In this document: positions 8,778 through 15,656 of the stretch, piece by piece
Position numbering within the stretch: position 1 is the first letter of the stretch
Layout of the letters: every line of letters starts with the position of its first letter
DNA from: Bacteroidales bacterium UBA3810
GTDB lineage: Bacteria; Bacteroidota; Bacteroidia; Bacteroidales; Paludibacteraceae
Direction of reading: 5' to 3'
NCBI GenBank assembly: GCA_002368645.1
Contig: DFEE01000021.1
Location: 122,338 to 180,394, forward strand
DNA length: 58,057 bases
Made by a program: the position numbers and the translations under genes
The notes under the pieces: model-generated
Databases searched by the model: none
The model's input: only the letters and a program-made list of their open reading frames with translations
What the model was told of the DNA's origin: nothing

Positions 8778-9536
8778 TTATTTAAGGTTATTAATTATTT
8801 GATTCGCTTTTACTAAATCTGCAGGGGTGTCAATGCCTATAGTTTCTACCTCGGTAACGGCGACGCGGATAGAATACCCGTTCTCAAGCCATCGTAATTG
8901 TTCCAGACTCTCAGCTATTTCCATCGGGCTTGGGGGTAGGGCACTAATTGCCTTCAAAACCGACACACGATAGGCGTACATACCGATATGCTTGTAAAAA
9001 CGGTGTTTATCCAGCCAATGCTCTTTTTCAACACCGCGGAGGTAGGGTATAACAGAGCGGCTGAACCAGAGGGCGTGCATCGTTTTTGCCTCAACAATAA
9101 CCTTCGGACTGTTGGGATTTTCGAGCGCCGCGAGCCCGTCGGTTGGCGCGAAGGGCTTAACTAACGTTGCTATTTGCGTCTTCGGGTCGTCAAAACAACG
9201 CCTAATGGCATCTATTTGGCTCGGTTGGACAAAAGGTTCATCTCCTTGGATATTGATAACGATATCCTCGTCGCTAAGACCTAATCTATTTGCTGCTTCG
9301 ACCAATCTGTCGGTTCCGCAAGTGTGGGTAGAGGCAGTCATAACGACTTTCCCGCCAAATGCCCTTACTGCCGTTTCTATGCGCTCATCGTCTGTGGCGA
9401 CAACGACTTGCTCCAACGCCATAGAAGCTTGACGATAAACCCTTTCAATCATCGGTTTGCCGCCAATCAGAGCCAACGGTTTACCCTCAAAGCGAGTGCT
9501 GGCATAACGAGCCGGTATAAGTCCTATAAAACGCAT
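8778..9536 (-). CDS. kdsB: 3-deoxy-manno-octulosonate cytidylyltransferase
   Basis: Activates KDO as CMP-KDO for lipid A core assembly, so the cell makes LPS. From the chosen start the protein is 252 residues, beginning MRFIGLIPARYASTRFEGKP. An in-frame ATG at 9557 would give seven extra residues but lies inside the -7 promoter box (9555-9562) and cannot be transcribed from it, so 9536 is preferred. Nucleotide-binding motifs CGTDRLVEAA and VINIQGDEPF and the sugar site around KHIGMYAYR are present. First gene of the kdsB-deoD-OMP-yidC unit. Confidence 0.95.
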   Translation of the reverse strand: MRFIGLIPARYASTRFEGKPLALIGGKPMIERVYRQASMALEQVVVATDDERIETAVRAFGGKVVMTASTHTCGTDRLVEAANRLGLSDEDIVINIQGDEPFVQPSQIDAIRRCFDDPKTQIATLVKPFAPTDGLAALENPNSPKVIVEAKTMHALWFSRSVIPYLRGVEKEHWLDKHRFYKHIGMYAYRVSVLKAISALPPSPMEIAESLEQLRWLENGYSIRVAVTEVETIGIDTPADLVKANQIINNLK

Positions 9537-9554
9537 TATTGCAAATTTAGCGCA

Positions 9555-9622
9555 CAAAAATACTTTTTTTTTTTGAAATACGCAAATTTATTTGCATATT
9601 TTTGAAAAATGTTGTATTTTTG
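9555..9622. promoter_or_regulatory. Back-to-back divergent promoters (kdsB left, PepSY-like gene right)
   Basis: Leftward: TTTG at 9583-9586 and TATTTTTG at 9555-9562 (complement), 20 nt apart. Rightward: TTTG at 9591-9594 and TATTTTTG at 9615-9622, also 20 nt apart. The two -33 boxes are separated by only 4 bp within the near-palindrome GCAAATTTATTTGC, so one bound protein could affect both. Confidence 0.8.
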
Positions 9623-9668
9623 CGCTCGAAAACGAAAAACGCATTATTAATAATTAAATTTATAAAGT

Positions 9669-10100
9669 GTGAAAAGAATTTTAGCAATAGCACTTGGCGC
9701 ATTTTTTAGTCTGACCGTTTTAGCGGACGATGAGATGTATATCTCTTTTGAGCAAACTCCTGAGCCTGTACAAAAGTATGTGAAACAGTATTTTAACCCT
9801 GCTGACGTTCGTATTGTAGAAGTAGAAGACGGCTATGATTACGAAATTCATTTTGTCAATGGCGTCAAACTGGACCTTCATTCTAATGGTACTTTGGATA
9901 AAATTGATATGGGTTACAGCGGTGCTGCAATTCCGGCAGGCATCGTTCCGCAGGCTATTGTTGACCATGTGGCAGCATCTTATCCTAATTTTATTATCAA
10001 AGAGTACGACCCGGATAGGTATAAACAGTCCGTTGAGTTGACCAATGGTATGGAACTTATCTTTGATGTAAATGGTAGGTTCTTGGATATTGACGATTAA
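9669..10100 (+). CDS. PepSY-like small secreted protein
   Basis: 143 residues with a signal peptide (about MKRILAIALGAFFSLTVLADD). The mature part carries two similar halves built on the pattern ...YVKQYFNPADVRIVEVEDGYDY and ...HVAASYPNFIIKEYDPDRY (key aromatic and Asp/Glu residues), each ending in an ‘NG.(K/E)L.F..NG’ strand. This is the PepSY-like beta-lactamase-inhibitor-type fold common in Bacteroidales; function unknown. The start codon is GTG (9669) because no ATG is suitably placed. Promoter at 9591-9622. Confidence 0.82.
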   Translation: MKRILAIALGAFFSLTVLADDEMYISFEQTPEPVQKYVKQYFNPADVRIVEVEDGYDYEIHFVNGVKLDLHSNGTLDKIDMGYSGAAIPAGIVPQAIVDHVAASYPNFIIKEYDPDRYKQSVELTNGMELIFDVNGRFLDIDD

Positions 10101-10103
10101 CAA

Positions 10104-10232
10104 ATGAATATCCTCATCGGCTTACTTTTGCCCCTGTTAGGGACAATGTTGGGAGCGGCCTTTGTCTTTTTCATGAAGGACGAAGTTCCACCGCGTTTGC
10201 AAAAGTGTTGGGATAACCATATCGACGTATAG
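10104..10232 (+). pseudogene. Remnant of a ZIP-family metal transporter (N-terminal 35 residues only)
   Basis: A 42-codon frame starts 4 nt after the PepSY-like stop. It reads MNILIGLLLPLLGTMLGAAF then VFFMKDEVPPRLQK, which I recognise as the first transmembrane helix and following loop of bacterial ZIP (ZupT/GufA-like) transporters, where LLGFASGVM normally follows. Instead it continues CWDNHIDV and stops, so the other helices and all metal-binding residues are gone. Most likely a deletion remnant; a retained small membrane peptide is possible. Confidence 0.65.
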
Positions 10233-10279
10233 ATTAAACCTAAATGTGTAATTAACTAATTATAAACTATAAAACGCTG

Positions 10280-11536
10280 ATGGTGGCAGGAATACGTTTT
10301 CTTTTGCGCTTCATCAAGTCTAAGCGCGCTCCATTGATGCTCATTGTTTTGATGGGGCTCTTTCTTGCGGGCTGCAATACCGCTGAACCATATCAGCCTA
10401 AGCCCGGTGAGGATATATCCATACGGGGTAGGGTGTTGTCCTATGAGCCGATCGCCGAGGTCAGCCATGACTGGGTACTGAAACATGTCCCAGATTCAAT
10501 AGACAGGCGGTGGCTTCGCTATGGTGTAAGGGCATATAACATGACCTATACCACTATATTCGAAGGTGAGCCAATCGTAACGAATGCCCTTGTGATGGAG
10601 CCTATAATAGACTCGACCGTCAATCCATTGCCGGAACGTGAGTATGCACTATATACCCATGGCACCATATTCCCCGTTGCCGGTATCAGCGATATGTTAG
10701 CGCCAACAGGCTTTAACTGGACTAATGCATCAGGTGGGGAAGAGGTACTGAAATGTGGCCTTCCGATAGCTGCCAGCGGTAGGATAACCCTTATGCCGGA
10801 CTATATTGGCGTAGGGAAAACGTCGTATTGCGAATACCCTTTCATTTACTTTCCTGAGCTATGCTTCGCAATTTTGGACGGGCTGCAAGCTTTCAAGCAG
10901 CAGATGGCTGTGCAAGACACTATGAAGCTGCTTATCGCCGGTTGGAGTCAAGGTGGCGGTGCTGCCCTCAGTACGCAGTATTACCTCCAACGCGATTATC
11001 CGGCGGACTACTATGTGCGTTCTACATCAACACTCGCCGGCCTTTTCCATTTCTCGGACTTGACGCGATATGTGTTAGAGGATACTACCGGTATTGTGCC
11101 CATCTCGATGCTATCGACGTGGGCTATGTATTGTGTGAATCGTTTTGGCGTCCATCGCCCCAATGATATGATTTTTGCCTACGAGGTGCAGGACCAGATG
11201 ACTGCCATTTTAAGCGTTGTCGGCGATGTTTGGAGCATGTTCCGACCCATTTTCCTTAAGGGTATCTTGGACGGTACCGATACGGAGTGGATCAATGTAG
11301 CCAAAGGCAATGACTATTACACCGGCTGGACCCCGACCGGTAAAGTTTTCCTCCATCATGGCACCAGGGATATGTTAGTTCCCTATGTCAATTCCCTTGA
11401 TGCCTATGAAGGCTTACGGGCGGAAGGAGGGGATATTACCTTGTATTCTTATGAGGGTTCGGGGCATGCAGACCGGCTCTTTACATTTACCAATCAAACT
11501 TTATTAGACTGGGAGAAATTGGATGATGCGCAGTAA
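10280..11536 (+). CDS. Lipase/alpha-beta hydrolase lipoprotein
   Basis: 418 residues. A basic N-terminus and hydrophobic helix end in the lipobox LAGC (Cys about residue 32), so it should be a lipoprotein; an internal ATG at codon 20 would keep the lipobox too. The hydrolase core has the nucleophile elbow GWSQGG (S223), a probable acid in HHGTRDMLVPY and the histidine in SGHAD near the C-terminus. The overall pattern resembles fungal-type secretory lipases (LIP family) rather than classical esterases. The next gene overlaps by 14 bp. Substrate unknown. Confidence 0.8.
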   Translation: MVAGIRFLLRFIKSKRAPLMLIVLMGLFLAGCNTAEPYQPKPGEDISIRGRVLSYEPIAEVSHDWVLKHVPDSIDRRWLRYGVRAYNMTYTTIFEGEPIVTNALVMEPIIDSTVNPLPEREYALYTHGTIFPVAGISDMLAPTGFNWTNASGGEEVLKCGLPIAASGRITLMPDYIGVGKTSYCEYPFIYFPELCFAILDGLQAFKQQMAVQDTMKLLIAGWSQGGGAALSTQYYLQRDYPADYYVRSTSTLAGLFHFSDLTRYVLEDTTGIVPISMLSTWAMYCVNRFGVHRPNDMIFAYEVQDQMTAILSVVGDVWSMFRPIFLKGILDGTDTEWINVAKGNDYYTGWTPTGKVFLHHGTRDMLVPYVNSLDAYEGLRAEGGDITLYSYEGSGHADRLFTFTNQTLLDWEKLDDAQ

Positions 11537-12419
11537 TATGTTTCTCATAGCTTCCTGTCTATGTCTTATTGCCTTGATGTTGTGGCAACCCATAGTGGCG
11601 CAGGAACCGTTAGTCATGGAGCTTCCCTACGGAATGGATTACTACAATCCGGCTCATTATCGTCAGGGGCAATATGTGGATGTATGGACTCGTTACCAAT
11701 TTGAGAACGGCAATTACTCGCAACCCAGTAATGTCGGACGCGGACTTTCTGTGCCCGAAGCGCTACAAGTGGGTGCTGCTTATGCTGGTTTTCGCAATGC
11801 GTCCCGTCCAATGGGCTCAGAAACCGGCACACACCACTATGGGGCTATGTTTAGGTATTCCGGATTGAGTTTTGCGCGGCTCTACCAGTTTGAAGGACGC
11901 TATGCCTATGAGTGGATCCTGCAAGGGGGCAAGCATCGCGTTATTTTGGGAGGCGCGGCTTCGCTGATTATTGCCCCATATACATGGGATAATACATATA
12001 GTGTTACAGCCCTGCCGGATTTGCATATCGGTTTGACATACCGCTATAAGGGTTTTACCTTAGATGTGTCGCTCCGTAATGTCATTGGTGACGCTATAGC
12101 AGACTCATCAACGATTTTAATGCGAGAACGCAAGGGCTACCTTGGCTGGAGTTATGAAGCCTGGGTTGCTGATAAAGTAGCATTTATCCCCCATATGTTA
12201 ATGGCATATGGTGAACGCACCTCCCAGTTCGAATTGGGACTAATGTTCAATATTATGCGATATGTAGAGGTGGGCTATACATTCAGAGCCGTTAAGGTAG
12301 GGCATATTTTCCAATTAGGACTCCCTATTTATAAGGGGTTACGATTTGATGCCGCTTACGAGTTTTCCCAAGTTGTCAGCCGCCATAATGTCCAACTCAG
12401 CCTCACCTATCAATGGTAG
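11523..12419 (+). CDS. PorP/SprF-like outer membrane protein (type IX secretion-related family)
   Basis: 298 residues with a signal peptide ending near QPIVAQ (about residue 26). The mature protein looks like a small beta-barrel: alternating strands, many Tyr/Gly, terminal strand NVQLSLTYQW. The opening ELPYGMDYYNPAHYRQGQY and the later LPDLHIGLTYRYKGFTLDVS match the general pattern of PorP/SprF proteins, membrane partners of some type IX secretion substrates, but similarity is by pattern only. It starts inside the lipase gene, suggesting coupled expression. Followed by repeats, no obvious terminator on this strand. Confidence 0.65.
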   Translation: MMRSNMFLIASCLCLIALMLWQPIVAQEPLVMELPYGMDYYNPAHYRQGQYVDVWTRYQFENGNYSQPSNVGRGLSVPEALQVGAAYAGFRNASRPMGSETGTHHYGAMFRYSGLSFARLYQFEGRYAYEWILQGGKHRVILGGAASLIIAPYTWDNTYSVTALPDLHIGLTYRYKGFTLDVSLRNVIGDAIADSSTILMRERKGYLGWSYEAWVADKVAFIPHMLMAYGERTSQFELGLMFNIMRYVEVGYTFRAVKVGHIFQLGLPIYKGLRFDAAYEFSQVVSRHNVQLSLTYQW

Positions 12420-12440
12420 AGGTAGGGAGTTTTTGTTTCC

Positions 12441-12504
12441 GGGTTACCATGTTACGGGTATCCGGAGTGTCAGGTGTTCCGGATGTCGGGTTGTCAGGGT
12501 CGCC
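12441..12504. repeat. Degenerate tandem array with 8-bp period
   Basis: Eight consecutive octamers keep phase: GGGTTACC, ATGTTACG, GGTATCCG, GAGTGTCA, GGTGTTCC, GGATGTCG, GGTTGTCA, GGGTCGCC, with rough consensus GGnTnnCn. It lies 22 bp after the PorP/SprF-like stop and directly abuts the dispersed repeat starting at about 12502. Confidence 0.55.
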
Positions 12505-12642
12505 CATTTTTAGAGGTCGGCAAGTACAGACAAAGGGGCTGTATCCATAACGGATCTATAACCTGGAGTTCGGTAAGCGTTCGAAGTGGTCCCGTTGTGG
12601 TCCCGTTGTGGTCCCGTTATAGTCAGGGTAAATAGGGGGGGG
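12502..12642 (-). repeat. Dispersed intergenic repeat, copy 1 (inverted relative to copy 2)
   Basis: The reverse complement of this stretch matches 28461-28602 with about 10 mismatches over roughly 125 bp by eye, including the blocks GCTTACCGAACTCCA, TATAGATCCGTTATGGATAC and GTACTTGCCGACC. Internally it is phased in 11-bp units, clearest as three copies of GTGGTCCCGTT around 12587-12619 and GTATCCATAAC/GGATCTATAAC at 12541-12562. A run of G residues closes the right end. No terminal inverted repeats or coding frame seen. Confidence 0.8.
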
Positions 12643-12721
12643 CGGGATACCATGTGCATAAAGAAGTGCCTATAGCGTTCACTTAGGGAACAATGGTGAA
12701 GTGCCGGAGCCGGTGTGTAGG

Positions 12722-12754
12722 AGATTCATAAAGGATCTATCACGGATCTATAAA
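12722..12754. repeat. Short 11-bp tandem array
   Basis: Three units in phase: AGATTCATAAA, GGATCTATCAC, GGATCTATAAA. The GGATCTAT core is the same as in the unit at 12552-12562 of the neighbouring dispersed repeat, so the two arrays are related. The remaining spacer (12643-12721 and 12755-12806) holds nothing I can identify. Confidence 0.55.
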
Positions 12755-12806
12755 GGTGGTCGCGGCTTGGGTAGGGGAGTGTGTGATCCTTTCAAATGCA
12801 ATAACA

Positions 12807-12870
12807 CCTTCGTATTTAAACTAAGGACACTTAATTAAAAAGCATCCATGTATTTAAACTATGGATGCTT
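12807..12870 (-). terminator. Terminator of the 12899-15226 gene, preceded by a decayed duplicate hairpin
   Basis: AAGCATCCAT (12840-12849) and ATGGATGCTT (12861-12870) form a perfect 10-bp stem; on the minus strand TTTTTAATTAAG follows, a classical intrinsic terminator 28 bp after the stop codon. A second hairpin, CCTT/AAGG at 12807-12826, shares the identical 12-nt loop region GTATTTAAACTA 38 bp away, so the unit seems duplicated with the distal copy decayed. Confidence 0.8.
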
Positions 12871-12898
12871 AATTTATTACTTATTAGAATCTTTCTCT

Positions 12899-15226
12899 TT
12901 AATGCCAACCGCCGGAAGAATATTGTTGGGCGGTTACGGTGCTGGATGAACTGCCATTTGTGAGGGTATAACTGCTATTCTTGGTCAGCCCCGGGCAAGA
13001 TACAAAGATTGTGGAGCTGCCACCCATACTACCGCCACCACCGGGTCCGCCGGGACCAAGACGGGCAGGGGCATGAAACCCTCCTCCTGACGAAGCAGTA
13101 TAGTTACTCGGAATGGTAAAAGAAGCTAATACGGTTGAACCGGTTTTTAAGGAAATGGTTGAGTTGGCACTGACACTACCCGAACCGGTTACGTAACACT
13201 GAGTTGAAGCACTACTGCTCGGCGTGCCGGCGTTGCCACCTACACCAAGATGCGTTCCACCGGTGATATAGATAGTGTATCCCCCTTCATCATTGGCATC
13301 AAAACCACATTCAGCACCCGATGCACCTAATGCCATAACGGTACCGCCTTGCAAGTACATATTGCCGTTGGAGTCAATACCGTCGTTGTTCGTCGACATG
13401 GCAGTGATATTTCCGCCGGTGATATAAAGATGCCCGACCCACGAGGTATTCGTACTACTTGTAGAAGCATTGATGGCATCGTCATAAGCCTTAACGGTGA
13501 TAGTGCCATCAGCGATAGTCATTACGTTTTTACTCTCAATACCCTCACCGCCATTACCGCTTGTCGTGACATTGATTGTGCCACCGAAGATATGTATTTT
13601 CGTGTCGCTTTTGATGCCTTTAGGAGAGGATTTATAGGCAGAGCTGACGCGGTCAAGTGAGGATGTATAACTATTGTTGATACTGCTGCCGCTATAAACA
13701 CATGCTTGTCCGGAAGTCGTGACCGTTATGGTACCACCGGAGATTAGTAGTTCATCGTCAGAGCTGATACCCTTACCGCCGCCCCCGGTTGCTGTAAGAG
13801 TGAGTGTGCCACCGGCAATAGTCATGACTCCATTCGATTTGAGGCAAGCAGCCGCAGATGTTTCCAAATCTTCTGTATCCCACATACCACCACCGGTCGT
13901 TGTAATATTGAGCGTTGTGTTATACCCAAGTTCGTCTGTAATAGTCATAGCAGAGTCGGTCTTGATACCCTTACCGGCAGTTGCAGATAGATTGATATTG
14001 ATGGTGCCACCCTTTATAAAGGCCTGTCCATCATATTCCTCGCCTTCAAGATTGGCTTCAACTTGGATACCTTCGTCCCCCGCATCTTGAATGGTGATAG
14101 TGCCATTGCGCATCTCAAAGTATTGCCCGATATGCAGAGCGTCACCAACTGCATCGGGCACAATGATTGAACCGGTAAAGGTCTTCTTAAGTTGCATATA
14201 TTCATTGGACTTAATACCATGCTTGAGATTTCCGGTTACGGTGAGTGTGCCGCTACCAGATACTTCGGGGTGCCCTTTAATATGCAGGCAGGCTTTTTGA
14301 GTCCCCAAAGCATAGTCCTTTAGGGTATTATTGCCCTCTATAACTAAGTTAATGCGTTTTCCGTCATCAATGTGCACCGCCGCTCCTTCAACGGATGTCA
14401 GCGACAAGTCCGTCATCGCAACAGTGGCTTTGTAAGAACCTGATAGGTAGAAGTCACCTGCGGTGCTTGAACCGGTCAAATTGTACGTAATTTCATCGCA
14501 GGTCGTCTCAGATACCAATTCATTTTGGGCAATGCTGACCGATGCACCGCTGACGGTAGGACTGATGAATTGCGCCACATTGCCTGCCACTACAACAGAA
14601 GCGGAAGTGCCGGAGTAAGTCGTTGATACTGTGTTGTCCGTAACGGCATTATAATCAATATAGATATCGCTGTCAATATCCGTCAATGTAAATGTCTTGC
14701 CTTTAGCAGTAAGTGTTGTTCCGCCAGAGAACATAACTGTGCCTAAATAGGAAGCCGAAAAGGCCCAGTGTGTAGCTCCCGTGATAATATGCAGGACCGG
14801 TGTAGCGGCAGCAATCGCCTTGCGCGCACCCGCTACTTTACTATTGTGAGAACTCGCTTCCGCGTCAACCTTTCGTCCCATCACATCAACCCATCCATCG
14901 GGGGAGGTAATATAAATTTGGTCGCGAAGAAGCTTTTTTGTGGCAGCAGGCGTCACTTCGCCTTCTTCGATTGAGGAAAATACACCCTCACTATCGCTGA
15001 AAAACATTGATGTGAGACTTGCTAAAGCGAATGTTTGAGTTCCATTCTCTGTGTTGGTGACGGTTAGAGTGGAAGAGGTCAAACTCATTCTCATACCTTC
15101 AACCGACAAAGTAGTAGTGTTGCCGCCGGATACAAAAGTCATGTAGCCATAATCCGCAGCAATGGCCGATAGGCTAATGACAACTACCGTTAATGATAGT
15201 AAAAAACGTTTCATAGACTTAATCAT
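12899..15226 (-). CDS. Secreted carbohydrate-binding-domain protein (Cthe_2159/DUF4353-like)
   Basis: 775 residues; starting at the second Met (15214) gives MKRFLLSLTVVVISLSAIAA, a better signal peptide, and leaves a 20-nt leader after the promoter. The body is a right-handed beta-helix type repeat region: many ‘GGT..V...G..GI.S....I.GGTI.V..SG’ turns from about residue 290 to 640, e.g. HGIKSNEYMQLKK, KGISSDDELLISGGT, DGIDSNGNMYLQGGT. This is typical of Cthe_2159-like polysaccharide-binding proteins. The C-terminus is Gly/Ser-rich with GPGGPGGGGSMGG. No obvious type IX sorting domain. Stands alone between its promoter and terminator. Confidence 0.85.
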   Translation of the reverse strand: MIKSMKRFLLSLTVVVISLSAIAADYGYMTFVSGGNTTTLSVEGMRMSLTSSTLTVTNTENGTQTFALASLTSMFFSDSEGVFSSIEEGEVTPAATKKLLRDQIYITSPDGWVDVMGRKVDAEASSHNSKVAGARKAIAAATPVLHIITGATHWAFSASYLGTVMFSGGTTLTAKGKTFTLTDIDSDIYIDYNAVTDNTVSTTYSGTSASVVVAGNVAQFISPTVSGASVSIAQNELVSETTCDEITYNLTGSSTAGDFYLSGSYKATVAMTDLSLTSVEGAAVHIDDGKRINLVIEGNNTLKDYALGTQKACLHIKGHPEVSGSGTLTVTGNLKHGIKSNEYMQLKKTFTGSIIVPDAVGDALHIGQYFEMRNGTITIQDAGDEGIQVEANLEGEEYDGQAFIKGGTININLSATAGKGIKTDSAMTITDELGYNTTLNITTTGGGMWDTEDLETSAAACLKSNGVMTIAGGTLTLTATGGGGKGISSDDELLISGGTITVTTSGQACVYSGSSINNSYTSSLDRVSSAYKSSPKGIKSDTKIHIFGGTINVTTSGNGGEGIESKNVMTIADGTITVKAYDDAINASTSSTNTSWVGHLYITGGNITAMSTNNDGIDSNGNMYLQGGTVMALGASGAECGFDANDEGGYTIYITGGTHLGVGGNAGTPSSSASTQCYVTGSGSVSANSTISLKTGSTVLASFTIPSNYTASSGGGFHAPARLGPGGPGGGGSMGGSSTIFVSCPGLTKNSSYTLTNGSSSSTVTAQQYSSGGWH

Positions 15227-15239
15227 AAATATTGTCCTG

Positions 15240-15271
15240 CAAAAGTAGTATTTTTCATAGAAATATGCAAA
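15240..15271 (-). promoter_or_regulatory. Promoter of the carbohydrate-binding-domain gene
   Basis: Minus-strand TTTG (15268-15271), 20-nt spacer, TACTTTTG (15240-15247). The -33 box is extended to TTTGCATATTTC, an extension seen at several promoters here. Confidence 0.78.
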
Positions 15272-15330
15272 TCAGATGTGCATAAAACGAAAAAATGCAC
15301 AAAAAATCCGTGTAAAATCCAACAAAAAAA

Positions 15331-15352
15331 AGGATACCCAACCGGATATCCT
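15331..15352 (-). terminator. Intrinsic terminator of tRNA-Lys
   Basis: On the minus strand AGGATATCC-GGTT-GGGTATCCT (9-bp stem with one T-G pair) is followed by TTTTTTTG, 7 bp after the tRNA 3' end. Confidence 0.85.
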
Positions 15353-15358
15353 CTCTTG

Positions 15359-15431
15359 TGTCCCCCGAGGGACTCGAACCCTCGACCCACTGATTAAGAG
15401 TCAGTTGCTCTACCAACTGAGCTAGGGAGAC
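15359..15431 (-). tRNA. tRNA-Lys (anticodon CTT)
   Basis: 73-nt cloverleaf on the minus strand. The acceptor GTCTCCC pairs with GGGGGAC, the D arm contains AGCTCAGTTGGTAGAGC, the anticodon stem ACTGA/TCAGT encloses the loop CTCTTAA with anticodon CTT, and the T arm is GAGGGTTCGAGTCCCTC. CCA is not encoded (the gene continues ACAC). It is flanked by its own promoter and terminator. Confidence 0.96.
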
Positions 15432-15479
15432 AGCCTTACTTTATTAAACACATTATTGCTCCGTTTCCGAAAGCGGGTG

Positions 15480-15511
15480 CAAAAGTACAACAAAAAAATG
15501 AGACTACCAAA
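15480..15511 (-). promoter_or_regulatory. Promoter of tRNA-Lys
   Basis: Minus-strand TTTG (15508-15511), 20-nt spacer, TACTTTTG (15480-15487). The precursor would carry a 5' leader of about 40 nt for RNase P removal. Confidence 0.7.
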
Positions 15512-15566
15512 TTTTTTTGACATTTTTTGCGAATTTTATTGATTTTTGCAAAAAATACCGAATATA

Positions 15567-15598
15567 TTTGCACAAGTCAAGAAATAATAGTAATTTTG
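15567..15598 (+). promoter_or_regulatory. Promoter of the fumarase gene
   Basis: TTTG (15567-15570), 20-nt spacer, TAATTTTG (15591-15598); leader of about 55 nt to the ATG at 15657. It is divergent from the tRNA-Lys promoter, with 55 bp between the -33 boxes. Confidence 0.75.
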
Positions 15599-15656
15599 TA
15601 AGCGGAAATGGGCGAATGCGCCAATACGAAGTTAATAACACGGAATAATTACAGAT

